Origin: SVFI01 sp045535935
GTDB taxonomy: Bacteria > Bacillota > Clostridia > Lachnospirales > Lachnospiraceae
DNA: 64,000 nt
NCBI GenBank assembly: GCA_045535935.1
Contig: JAZSMO010000016.1
Location: 41,291 to 105,290 of the forward strand
Reading direction: 5' to 3'
The translations under genes were made by a program, and so were the position numbers. Positions 37,236 through 45,491 of the stretch are shown piece by piece. Numbering within the stretch: the stretch's first letter is position 1; the number at the start of each line of letters is the position of its first letter. The notes below the pieces were generated by a model, which had not been told where the DNA came from, searched no databases, and worked only from the letters and a program-made list of their open reading frames with translations.

Positions 37236-37754
37236 ATGAAACGTAATGTTTTTATGACAATTATGATCATAGTGTGCTTTGTTCTTCAATCAACGCTTTT
37301 TCAAACTATTTCGTTCGGAGGCATCGCACCGAATCTGCTTATTATTATCACAGCTGCATTCGGATTTATGTGCGGAAAGACACAAGGTCTTCTTGTCGGT
37401 TTTTTTTCCGGACTTCTCCATGACATTTTTTTCGGAGATGTACTGTGTTTTCACGCATTGATCTATATGTACATCGGCTATATCAACGGTAACTTTAAAC
37501 AGATATTTTACAAAGAAGATATCAAATTTCCGATCGTGCTCATCACGTGCAGTGATCTTGTGTTCGGATTCATTTATTATGTTCTTTTGTTTATGCTTCG
37601 CGGAAGATTTCATTTTTTGCACTATCTGACAAGAATCATGCTTCCGGAAGTTGTGTATACCATATTGGTAACGCTTGTGCTTTATCCGTTTATCCGGAAG
37701 GTAATGAGCAAATTGGACGAGGGAGAAAAAAGGAGCGAAGACAGTTTTGCTTAG
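37236..37754 (+). CDS. mreD: Rod shape-determining protein MreD
   Basis: A 172-residue membrane protein with five to six hydrophobic helices. GKTQGLLVGFFSGLLHDIFFG (about 48-68) matches the conserved MreD segment around a helix-breaking Asp. It begins seven bases after mreC and overlaps the TTG start of the PBP2 gene by eight bases. It is a component of the elongation complex. Confidence 0.93.
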   Translation: MKRNVFMTIMIIVCFVLQSTLFQTISFGGIAPNLLIIITAAFGFMCGKTQGLLVGFFSGLLHDIFFGDVLCFHALIYMYIGYINGNFKQIFYKEDIKFPIVLITCSDLVFGFIYYVLLFMLRGRFHFLHYLTRIMLPEVVYTILVTLVLYPFIRKVMSKLDEGEKRSEDSFA

Positions 37755-40614
37755 ATTGATCAAAGAATCTGTTATAAATATCATAACATCGCGCATATTT
37801 GTTTTGATTGTGATTTTTATGACCATGTCCGGTGTATTGATTTATCGTCTGTTTGATCTTCAAATTGTACACGGCAGTGAATATTTGGACAATTTTAAAC
37901 TTACGATACGTAAACAACGGACGATTCCGGGAACCCGCGGAAATATATACGACCGTGACGGGAATCTTTTGGCATACAACGAATTGGCGTATTCGGTTAC
38001 AATCGAGGACGTATATGAGTCGGGAAGAGGAAAAAACAAAAGCCTGAATGAGACGATTTCTGCATTGATCGATATGATTGAAGTAAACGGTGATCGTATT
38101 GAAAATGATTTCGATATCGTTTTGGATGAAAATAATAATTATGTTTTCACGGTGGAAGGGGCCAAGCTGTTGCGTTTTTTGGCTGATGTTTACGGTCACG
38201 CCTATACGGACAAGCTTTCTTATGCCGAGAGAACATCCACGGCGCAGGATGTCATCAACTACCTTGGAGGAACCAAAAAATTTGCCGTCGGTGAATATAT
38301 GGATCCCGAGGATACGGACACAGATTTTATTGTGGGAAGTGGATATACCAAAGAGCGTCTTCTTCAGATCGTAACCATACGATATGCAATGAGTCTGAAC
38401 AGCTATCAAAAGTATATAGCTACAACCGTGGCTAAGGACGTGTCCGATGAGACAGTTGCCATGGTAATGGAAAACAGCCGGGAATTGGAAGGTGTTTCCG
38501 TTACGGAAGACACTGTCCGAAAGTATGTAGACAGTATTTATTTTTCGCATTTGATCGGATACATCGGAAAGATTTCCAATGAAGAATACGATGAGTTGTC
38601 GTCCGAAAACGAGAACTATTCGTTGACGGATATTGTCGGCAAAGCAGGTGTTGAACAATATATGGAAACGGCACTTCAGGGAACGAAAGGAACGGAAGTC
38701 GTTTTCGTAGATAATGTCGGAAAAGTGATTGAGACCAGTGACCGCAAAGAACCGTCGGCCGGCAACGATGTATATCTTACCATCGATATGAAGCTTCAGA
38801 AGGCGGTATACAATCTTCTTGAACAAAAAATTGCCGGAATACTGGTTTCCAATATTCAAAATATCAAAGAATATATACCACCGGAAAATGCTTCGGCTGC
38901 CAATATCAAAATACCGATTTATGATGTTTATTTTGCTCTCTTTGAAAACAATGTGATTGATACCGGACATTTCGAAGAAGAGGGGGCAAAAGAGACGGAG
39001 CGCATCGTTTATCAGGAATTTTGCCTGAAACGGGAATCGGTATTGGCAAAACTCCGAAGCGAACTGGAAACAGAGGCGACGACTTATGACCGGCTCCCGC
39101 TGGAATATCAGGTTTATCAGCTTGCGGTTGTATCCATGCTGGAAGATAACGGCGTAATCAAGACAGATGAAATCGACAAGGAAGATGAGACATATCTTGC
39201 TTGGAAAAAGGATGAAAATATCAGTTTAAAAGCGTTTTTGAATTATTTGATCTCCCAGGGTTGGATCGATATTACGCGTCTGGATCTCCGGTCGCAATAT
39301 TCGGATTCGGAAGAAATATACGGTCATCTGATTGATTATATTGAAGAAAACATGATTCATGACTCATATTTCAATAAAAGATTATACAAGTATATGCTTC
39401 TTAGTGATCAGATTACCGGGCGCCAGGTGTGTTTGCTTTTGTTTGAACAAAATGTGATAGACGGTACGGATGAAGAAAAGGAAGCGGTATACAGCGGAAG
39501 ACAATCGGCGTATGCATTTATGATGGACAAGATCAAAAATCTGGATATCACACCGGCTATGCTTGCGTTGGACCCTTGTTCTGGATCCTGTGTTGTCACG
39601 GATACCAATACAGGTGAGGTACTTGCATGCGTGACATATCCCGGCTATGACAACAACCGGTTGACCAATTCCATTGACTCTGAGTATTACAACAAAATTT
39701 ATAATGATCTTTCTCAGCCGATGTGGAACTATGCGACACAGCAGTTGTCGGCACCCGGATCTACATTTAAAATGGTTTCGGCGGCAACGGCGCTGGAAGA
39801 AAATGTAGTCAGTACAGGAGAAGACATTGTCTGTCATGGTACATGGGATACGATCAAACCGGAAGCTAAATGCTGGATTGCGCCGGGAGCGCATGCAGCA
39901 GTCAATATATCGGAAGCAATCGAACATTCCTGTAACTATTACTTCTATGAGGTGGGTTATCGTTTGAGCTACCTTGACGGAGTTTATGATAGTGATACCG
40001 GACTTTCCAAACTTGCATATTATGCGGATCAGTTTGGTTTGTCGGATAAATCCGGTATTGAAATATCGGAAAGTGCACCGAAAATATCGGATTTTGATGC
40101 GATCCGTTCCTCCATCGGACAGGGCAATAACAACTATTCAACAGTAGGACTTGCACGCTATGTCACGACGGTAGCTAACAGCGGAAAGTGTTATAATTTG
40201 AGCATTTTGGATAAAACAACAGATTCCGAGGGGAATCTGCTTGTCGACTATACACCGGAGCTTCGAAACACGATAAAGATGAAGCAGTCTACTTGGGATT
40301 CCATTCATTACGGAATGCGCAAGGTGGTTATGGGAAAAGAATACTATGAAGGACTGGCTGTAAATGTAGCAGGAAAAACAGGTACGGCGCAGGAGAATAA
40401 AAGGCGTCCGAACCACGCATTGTTTGTCTGCTATGCACCGTATGAAAGTCCTGAAATTGCCATTGCAACCCGTATCGCATACGGCTATTCCTCCGATAAT
40501 GCGGCGCAGATGACAAGAGATGTAATTATGTACCATTTCGGGTTGGAAAGAGAAGACGAGCTTATTACGGGTACGGCGGAAGATGAAAATGCAATGCAGG
40601 TTGCAGGTGACTAA
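37747..40614 (+). CDS. mrdA: Class B penicillin-binding protein 2 with a large insertion
   Basis: A 955-residue transpeptidase for cell elongation. A single membrane helix lies at about 15-36 and the PBP dimerisation domain at about 60-340 (RGNIYDRDGNLLAYN near 60). The transpeptidase active site has Ser672 in STFK, SCN at 728-730 and KTG at 877-879. Between LTIDMKLQ (about 344) and the usual strand VVTDTNTGEVLA (about 614) lie some 270 residues, where ordinary PBP2 has about 30-40. The extra part is acidic, helical and of unknown fold. Start is TTG 37747, with AGGAG eleven bases upstream. Confidence 0.93.
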   Translation: MLRLIKESVINIITSRIFVLIVIFMTMSGVLIYRLFDLQIVHGSEYLDNFKLTIRKQRTIPGTRGNIYDRDGNLLAYNELAYSVTIEDVYESGRGKNKSLNETISALIDMIEVNGDRIENDFDIVLDENNNYVFTVEGAKLLRFLADVYGHAYTDKLSYAERTSTAQDVINYLGGTKKFAVGEYMDPEDTDTDFIVGSGYTKERLLQIVTIRYAMSLNSYQKYIATTVAKDVSDETVAMVMENSRELEGVSVTEDTVRKYVDSIYFSHLIGYIGKISNEEYDELSSENENYSLTDIVGKAGVEQYMETALQGTKGTEVVFVDNVGKVIETSDRKEPSAGNDVYLTIDMKLQKAVYNLLEQKIAGILVSNIQNIKEYIPPENASAANIKIPIYDVYFALFENNVIDTGHFEEEGAKETERIVYQEFCLKRESVLAKLRSELETEATTYDRLPLEYQVYQLAVVSMLEDNGVIKTDEIDKEDETYLAWKKDENISLKAFLNYLISQGWIDITRLDLRSQYSDSEEIYGHLIDYIEENMIHDSYFNKRLYKYMLLSDQITGRQVCLLLFEQNVIDGTDEEKEAVYSGRQSAYAFMMDKIKNLDITPAMLALDPCSGSCVVTDTNTGEVLACVTYPGYDNNRLTNSIDSEYYNKIYNDLSQPMWNYATQQLSAPGSTFKMVSAATALEENVVSTGEDIVCHGTWDTIKPEAKCWIAPGAHAAVNISEAIEHSCNYYFYEVGYRLSYLDGVYDSDTGLSKLAYYADQFGLSDKSGIEISESAPKISDFDAIRSSIGQGNNNYSTVGLARYVTTVANSGKCYNLSILDKTTDSEGNLLVDYTPELRNTIKMKQSTWDSIHYGMRKVVMGKEYYEGLAVNVAGKTGTAQENKRRPNHALFVCYAPYESPEIAIATRIAYGYSSDNAAQMTRDVIMYHFGLEREDELITGTAEDENAMQVAGD

Positions 40615-40640
40615 ATATTTAGACCGATAAGGATGATGAG

Positions 40641-41306
40641 ATGAAAGAACAGGTCAGATTGAAAAGTTTTCCAAACGGAATCAAAATTGTGATTGAAGAA
40701 AATGCTGCACCGGAAAGCTTTTTAAAAGAAGTGGCTGAAAAATTTAAAGATTCCGAAAAGTTTTTCGGCAAAGCAAAACTGGCGGTTTCCTTTGAAGGGA
40801 AAAAACTTTCTCAGGAAGAAGAAGACGCTGTGCTTGACACAATCAAAGAAGTGAGCAGTGTGAATGTGGTTTGTGTAGTGTCACGGGAATCCGATGATGT
40901 TTATGAACGTGCAGTCGGTACGCTCTATCAAATGCTGGAAAGTGATACAGCACAGTTTTACCGCGGCAATTTGACAGGGAAAGAGATTTTTGAGTCGGAA
41001 CAGAGCGTAATCATTTTGGGGGATGTTCCCAAAGGAAGTTGTATTGTCTCAAAAAAGAATATTATCATTTTGGGGACTCTCAGCGGCTCTGCTTATGCGG
41101 GAGCTGACGGAAAATCACGTTTTGTTGCCGCACTTTCCATGAATCCGGAATCTGTCCGTATCGGAGAATACAAAGGAAAATACAAGGCAAAAGGACTTCT
41201 CGGACGAAAAAAAGCAGTTTGCCCGCAGGTTGCATACATAAAGGAGAACGAAATCGTTTTTGATGATTTGTTATTTACAGAAGAATTACTGCAGAATTTA
41301 GATTAA
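40641..41306 (+). CDS. minC: Septum site-determining protein MinC
   Basis: A 221-residue FtsZ-polymerisation inhibitor. The N-terminal domain (about 1-100) binds FtsZ. The C-terminal beta-helix begins at about 112 with FYRGNLTGKEIFESEQSVIILGD and contains GTLSGSAYAGA (about 147). It is 27 bases downstream of the PBP2 gene, so elongation and division-site functions are probably on one transcript. MinD and MinE follow. Confidence 0.94.
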   Translation: MKEQVRLKSFPNGIKIVIEENAAPESFLKEVAEKFKDSEKFFGKAKLAVSFEGKKLSQEEEDAVLDTIKEVSSVNVVCVVSRESDDVYERAVGTLYQMLESDTAQFYRGNLTGKEIFESEQSVIILGDVPKGSCIVSKKNIIILGTLSGSAYAGADGKSRFVAALSMNPESVRIGEYKGKYKAKGLLGRKKAVCPQVAYIKENEIVFDDLLFTEELLQNLD

Positions 41307-41349
41307 ATCATGCAGGGGACAAATATTTCATGAAAGTTGAGGAATGATT

Positions 41350-42141
41350 ATGAGTGAAGTAATTGTCATTACATCTGGAAAAGGCGGTGTAGGAAAGACT
41401 ACAACGACAGCAAACATCGGGACGGGACTTGCAAGTCTCGGGAAAAAAGTAGTACTTGTGGATACAGACATCGGGCTTCGTAATCTTGATGTGGTTATGG
41501 GGCTTGAAAACAGAATTGTTTATAATTTGGTTGATGTGGTAGAGGGGAATTGCAGGGTAAAACAGGCTCTGATTAAGGATAAGCGATATCAGGGATTATA
41601 TTTACTTCCCTGTGCGCAGACGAGGGACAAGACAGCGGTAAATCCGGAACAGATGAAAAAACTGACGACCCAGTTGAAAGAGCAGTTTGATTACATATTG
41701 CTGGATTGTCCGGCCGGAATTGAAAGAGGATTCCAAAATGCTATTGCAGGTGCAGACAGAGCGATTGTTGTCACGACACCTGAGGTTTCGGCTATACGCG
41801 ATGCCGATCGGATTATCGGTCTGTTGCATGCATATGAAGTCGGAAAAGTAGATCTTGTAGTAAACAGATTGCGAACAGATATGATAAGGCGCGGCGATAT
41901 GATGAGTGTTGCAGATGTGGTTGATATACTATCGGTTGATCTGATCGGTGCAGTCTATGATGATGAGGAAGTTGTTGTATCGACCAATCACGGCGAACCG
42001 CTTGTCTGCGGTCAAAGTATTGCCGGAAGAGCATACATGAATATTTGCAACAGAATACTCGGAGAAGAGGTTCCGATTCTCGATCCTGAAAAAGAAAAAT
42101 CCGTCTGGTTTCGTTTTGCCGGTATTTTTCAGAAAAATTAA
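41350..42141 (+). CDS. minD: Septum site-determining ATPase MinD
   Basis: A 263-residue ParA-type ATPase. The deviant Walker A KGGVGKTTTTANIG lies at about 10-23 and the switch region LVDTDIGLRNLD near 37-48. LLDCPAGIERGF (about 117-128) and a C-terminal amphipathic segment SVWFRFAGIFQK (about 250-261) allow ATP-dependent membrane binding. ATG 41350 is seven bases from GAGG; ATG 41344 touches that site. It activates MinC at the membrane and is released by MinE. Confidence 0.96.
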   Translation: MSEVIVITSGKGGVGKTTTTANIGTGLASLGKKVVLVDTDIGLRNLDVVMGLENRIVYNLVDVVEGNCRVKQALIKDKRYQGLYLLPCAQTRDKTAVNPEQMKKLTTQLKEQFDYILLDCPAGIERGFQNAIAGADRAIVVTTPEVSAIRDADRIIGLLHAYEVGKVDLVVNRLRTDMIRRGDMMSVADVVDILSVDLIGAVYDDEEVVVSTNHGEPLVCGQSIAGRAYMNICNRILGEEVPILDPEKEKSVWFRFAGIFQKN

Positions 42142-42153
42142 GGAGGAGAGAAG

Positions 42154-42369
42154 ATGAGCATAAAGAGTTTTTTTCATAAAAAAAGATCGAAAGATATTGC
42201 AAAGGACCGATTGAAAATTCTCCTTATTTCGGATCGCTTCAACTGTTCTCCGGAAATGATGGAACTGATTAAAAAGGACATTGCCAAGGTATTGTCACGT
42301 TATATACAGATCGAACCCGGACGGATGGAGATAGAAGTGAGCAAGCGGAAAATTAATGTTTTTTGGTGA
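42154..42369 (+). CDS. minE: Cell division topological specificity factor MinE (short)
   Basis: A 71-residue protein with the MinE order: an N-terminal amphipathic region (SIKSFFHKKRS), the MinD-contact segment DRLKILLISDRFNCSPEMMELIK (about 18-40) and the C-terminal strand PGRMEIEVSKRKINVF. It is somewhat shorter than the 85-90 residues of the E. coli protein, lacking part of the C-terminal tail. A MinDE pair predicts pole-to-pole oscillation instead of the DivIVA-anchored scheme of Bacillus. GGAGG precedes the ATG. Confidence 0.92.
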   Translation: MSIKSFFHKKRSKDIAKDRLKILLISDRFNCSPEMMELIKKDIAKVLSRYIQIEPGRMEIEVSKRKINVFW

Positions 42370-42374
42370 TTGAA

Positions 42375-43487
42375 ATGCTAAAGAGATATCGAATCAGAGA
42401 TTATGATTTTAAATTAATATTAATGCTGGCTGCGATAACGGTTCTCGGTATATTGGTAATCGGCAGCGCAAATGAAACCTATCAGTCAAAGCAGATCCTG
42501 GGTTTTGTTATGGGTCTGTTTTTGATGATAGTGATTTCGATTTTTGATTATTCCATGTTTCTTCGTTTTTACTGGGTGATATATGTTTTGAATATCGGAT
42601 TGCTGCTTTTGGTTGAGATATTCGGAGAATCGACAAACAATGCACAGCGCTGGGTTTCTATTGCGGGTATACGTTTTCAACCGTCGGAAACTGCCAAAAT
42701 TATGTTGATTTTATTTTATGCACAGTTTATTATGAAACATAAGGAAAGTATCAGTTCCTTTAAGACGATTTTGTCGATGATTGTGCTTTTGGCGCCTCCA
42801 TTGTACTTAATCTACAGACAGCCGGATTTATCAACAAGTATCATGATCGGAGTGTTGTTTTGCTCTTTGATTTTTATTGGTGGGTTGAGCTATAAGATAA
42901 TTTTCGGTGTGTTGAGCGTTGTTGTGCCGGCTGCAATTATTTTTCTTGCAATCGTTCTCCAACCGGATCAGGAACTGATCAAAGAGTATCAGCAGACCCG
43001 AATTCTGGCGTGGTTAAATCCGGAAGAATATTCAACGACCGAGGGATATCAGCAGGATAATTCCAAGATAGCGATCGGAAGCGGTGAATTGTTCGGAAAA
43101 GGACTGGATAATAATGAAATCAGTTCTGTAAAGAACGGTAATTTCATATCTGAACCGCAGACGGACTTTATTTTTGCAATCGTCGGGGAAGAACTTGGGT
43201 TTTTCGGAAGCTGTACCGTGGTTGTTCTGCTTTTGTTTATTACATTGGAATGTCTATTGACAGCCAAGATGGCAAAGGATCTGGCCGGGACGCTGATTGC
43301 GTCGGGAATGGCAACATTGATAGGTTTTCAAAGCTTTATCAATATTTCTGTTGCGACAGGGCTTTTGCCGAATACAGGAATACCGTTGCCATTCGTAAGT
43401 TATGGATTAACGTCATTGCTCAGTCTATACATAGGTATGGGGTTTGTTTTAAATGTGAGACTGCAGCGCATCAGAAAATACACTTAA
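42375..43487 (+). CDS. rodA: SEDS-family glycosyltransferase RodA
   Basis: A 370-residue polytopic protein with about ten hydrophobic helices. Signature segments are AQRWVSIAGIRFQPSETAKI (about 89-108, with the extracellular loop preceding the conserved Glu), RQPDLSTS (about 148) and the C-terminal GLLPNTGIPLPFVSYGLTSLL (about 330-350). It polymerises lipid II glycan strands together with the PBP2 encoded 1.8 kb upstream. ATG 42375 is chosen; a TTG at 42363 overlaps minE. Assignment to RodA over FtsW is from the mre/PBP2 context. Confidence 0.92.
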   Translation: MLKRYRIRDYDFKLILMLAAITVLGILVIGSANETYQSKQILGFVMGLFLMIVISIFDYSMFLRFYWVIYVLNIGLLLLVEIFGESTNNAQRWVSIAGIRFQPSETAKIMLILFYAQFIMKHKESISSFKTILSMIVLLAPPLYLIYRQPDLSTSIMIGVLFCSLIFIGGLSYKIIFGVLSVVVPAAIIFLAIVLQPDQELIKEYQQTRILAWLNPEEYSTTEGYQQDNSKIAIGSGELFGKGLDNNEISSVKNGNFISEPQTDFIFAIVGEELGFFGSCTVVVLLLFITLECLLTAKMAKDLAGTLIASGMATLIGFQSFINISVATGLLPNTGIPLPFVSYGLTSLLSLYIGMGFVLNVRLQRIRKYT

Positions 43488-43501
43488 GAGAGGGTGTTTC
43501 A

Positions 43502-43897
43502 ATGAATATTGCACTTATTGCACATGATGCAAAAAAGAAATTAATGCAAAATTTTTGTATTGCATACAGAGGGATATTAAGCAAAAATGACCTTTATGCG
43601 ACAGGCACAACAGGAAGATTGATTGAAGAGGTGACCAATCTCGGTATTCACAAATATCTGGCAGGGCATTTGGGCGGAGCTCAACAGCTTGGTGCACAGA
43701 TAGAACACAATCAGATTGACCTTGTGATCTTTCTTCGTGATCCGTATACACAGAAAGTGCATGAACCGGATATCAACAATGTAGTCCGTCTTTGTGACAT
43801 GCACAATATTCCGCTTGCCACGAATCTGGCAACTGCGGAGTTGTTGATTAAATCATTGAGTCGAGGAGATCTTGAGTGGCGTGAAATGTACAAATAA
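43502..43897 (+). CDS. Methylglyoxal-synthase-like protein lacking the catalytic Asp
   Basis: A 131-residue MGS-fold protein whose overall match to MgsA is clear: IALIAHDAKK (about 3-12), LYATGTTGRLIEE (about 35-47), LRDPYTQKVHEPD (about 80-92) and IPLATNLATAELLI (about 104-117). However, the GGDQQ motif, whose Asp (Asp71 in E. coli) is the proposed catalytic base, reads GGAQQ here with Ala at residue 60, and the preceding Pro is His. His and the later Asp residues are kept. It may be inactive on dihydroxyacetone phosphate or have another ligand. It lies between rodA and a carboxypeptidase gene, which overlaps its end. Confidence 0.8.
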   Translation: MNIALIAHDAKKKLMQNFCIAYRGILSKNDLYATGTTGRLIEEVTNLGIHKYLAGHLGGAQQLGAQIEHNQIDLVIFLRDPYTQKVHEPDINNVVRLCDMHNIPLATNLATAELLIKSLSRGDLEWREMYK

Positions 43898-44870
43898 AAC
43901 GAGCGTATTAATCGCATTATGCCTCATGCTTTCTGTCGTTATGACGGGCTGTGGAAGTCATGAACTTCCCGGATCTTATGATCCGCAGGGGAGTGTGAGC
44001 GCATATCGGTTCGAAAAAAGCAATTCATCCTCAGGTGCAGACGGAAAAGCCGTTCCTTTTGCGGCGAATATCTGTCTGAGAGACGAGGCAACTCTGACCG
44101 GAAGTGAAGCAAATCTTTCGGAAGCGTTATCGGGGATTTTGTGTGATTTAAATGGGAATCGCATCATCTATGCAAAAGAAGAGAATATGCAGCTTCCGCC
44201 TGCAAGTCTGACAAAAGTCATGACTGCGCTTGTAGCACTTAAGAATGCAGAACTTGATATGGTGCTTACTGCTTCCGAGAATGTCAAAATTACGGAGAGT
44301 GGTGCTACCCTTTTGGGACTTGAACCGGGAGACAGAATGACGCTTGATCAGGCGTTGCATGCACTTATGATGCAATCGGCCAACGATGTTGCTGTGATGA
44401 TTGCAGAAAATATCGGAGGCAGTGAAGAGGCTTTTTGTGAGATGATGAATGCAGAAGCCAAAGCTATCGGCGCGACCAATTCGTGCTTTAAAAATCCGCA
44501 TGGTTTGACGATGGATGGGCATTATTCCTGCGCTTATGATATGTATCTGATTTTTAAAGAGGCGATGCAGTATTCCGAATTTACGCAGATTATCAATCTT
44601 GACACCTATGAGACGATTTATCATGATGCAGAAGGGAATGCAAAAGAATATACATGTGGGACAACCAACCTGTTTTTGAAAGGCGATTATACAGCGCCTG
44701 ACGGAATCACGGTCATCGGCGGCAAAACGGGAACGACAATGGCAGCACGTAATTGCCTGGTGTTACTCAGTAAAGATTCTGCGGGAAATCCATATGTTTC
44801 CGTTATTTTGAATTGCAGTGAACGGCAATATCTTTATCAGGAAATGACAGATTTGCTCGGCCATGTATAA
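43881..44870 (+). CDS. D-alanyl-D-alanine carboxypeptidase lipoprotein
   Basis: A 329-residue member of peptidase family S11. The N-terminus is a lipoprotein signal ending VVMTGC with Cys24 as the lipidated residue. The active site is Ser109 in SLTK, SAN near 169, and KTG at about 282-284. It trims the terminal D-Ala of peptidoglycan stem peptides outside the membrane. The C-terminal PBP5-like domain and amphipathic anchor are missing, consistent with lipid anchoring. Start is uncertain: GTG 43881 is twelve bases from GAGGAG, TTG 43872 only three. It overlaps the previous gene by 17 bases. Confidence 0.9.
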   Translation: MKCTNKTSVLIALCLMLSVVMTGCGSHELPGSYDPQGSVSAYRFEKSNSSSGADGKAVPFAANICLRDEATLTGSEANLSEALSGILCDLNGNRIIYAKEENMQLPPASLTKVMTALVALKNAELDMVLTASENVKITESGATLLGLEPGDRMTLDQALHALMMQSANDVAVMIAENIGGSEEAFCEMMNAEAKAIGATNSCFKNPHGLTMDGHYSCAYDMYLIFKEAMQYSEFTQIINLDTYETIYHDAEGNAKEYTCGTTNLFLKGDYTAPDGITVIGGKTGTTMAARNCLVLLSKDSAGNPYVSVILNCSERQYLYQEMTDLLGHV

Positions 44871-44904
44871 TTTCGTGGTATTATGTAAAAAAATAGGAAA
44901 ATAG

Positions 44905-44933
44905 TTGTTTTTTATTAGGATATAATTTATAAT
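44905..44933 (+). promoter_or_regulatory. Strong predicted sigma-A promoter for the P-loop protein gene
   Basis: TTGTTT (44905-44910), a 17-base spacer and a perfect TATAAT (44928-44933) lie in an AT-rich gap. Transcription would start near 44940, leaving a leader of about 70 bases before the ATG at 45013. The AGGAGG-like ribosome site is at about 44999-45004. Confidence 0.65.
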
Positions 44934-45012
44934 ATTTAATATCGGATGAGGGCATTGAGACATCATTTTGCACAAAAAATCCGAAATGACATATCAATAG
45001 GAGGACTTACAT

Positions 45013-45432
45013 ATGGTTCAGTTAATAGTTGGAAATAAGGGAAAAGGAAAAACAAAACATCTCTTAGAAAAGGTAAACGCACAGGTATTGGAAGCAACAG
45101 GAAATATTGTTTATCTTGACAAGAGCAGCAAACATATGTATGAGCTGAATAATAAAGTCAGACTGATTAATGTTTCGGATTATATGATTACAACTTGTGA
45201 AGAATTTGTTGGTTTTCTTTGCGGTATTATTTCTCAGGATCACGATTTACAGATGATGTTTTTAGACAATTTCTTAAATATCGCATATTTAGAAGATAAA
45301 GATTTTACACCGGTTATTGATAAGCTTGAAAAACTCGGAGAAGCTTTTGCTATTGATTTTGTTCTCAGTGTAGGCGTGAATGAAGATGAGTTGCCGGAGG
45401 CATTAAAAGAAAAGGTTATCGTATCTTTATAA
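45013..45432 (+). CDS. Small P-loop protein of unknown function
   Basis: A 139-residue cytosolic protein starting almost directly with a Walker A motif (GNKGKGKT, residues 7-14) after one beta strand. VYLDKSSKHMYELNN follows (about 34-48). A hydrophobic strand LQMMFLDNFLN (about 78-88) could serve as Walker B, and FVLSVGVNEDELPEALK (about 117-133) as a later strand-helix unit. It is shorter than ordinary P-loop ATPases and has no obvious partner domain. Its own promoter and terminator make it a one-gene unit between the carboxypeptidase and the HlyD/ylmE/sepF group. I do not recognise a function; ATP or GTP binding is inferred from the motif. Confidence 0.8.
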   Translation: MVQLIVGNKGKGKTKHLLEKVNAQVLEATGNIVYLDKSSKHMYELNNKVRLINVSDYMITTCEEFVGFLCGIISQDHDLQMMFLDNFLNIAYLEDKDFTPVIDKLEKLGEAFAIDFVLSVGVNEDELPEALKEKVIVSL

Positions 45433-45450
45433 AATAAGAATGAATATTAG

Positions 45451-45480
45451 GCCTCGGATTTTTGTCCGAGGCTTTTTATT
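45451..45480 (+). terminator. Rho-independent terminator after the P-loop gene
   Basis: A perfect 8-bp GC-rich stem (GCCTCGGA 45451-45458 with TCCGAGGC 45465-45472) around a six-base T-rich loop is followed by TTTTT and TATT. Confidence 0.92.
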
Positions 45481-45491
45481 AGGAGATGGCA

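Noticed and set aside
37690..38970. 426-codon minus-strand frame opposite mreD and PBP2
   Set aside because: It is antisense to two well-supported genes, and its composition is typical of a reverse-strand shadow.
43250..43501. N-terminal extension of the MGS-like gene back into rodA
   Set aside because: MGS homology begins exactly at ATG 43502, which has a purine-rich ribosome site; the extension is out-of-frame rodA sequence.
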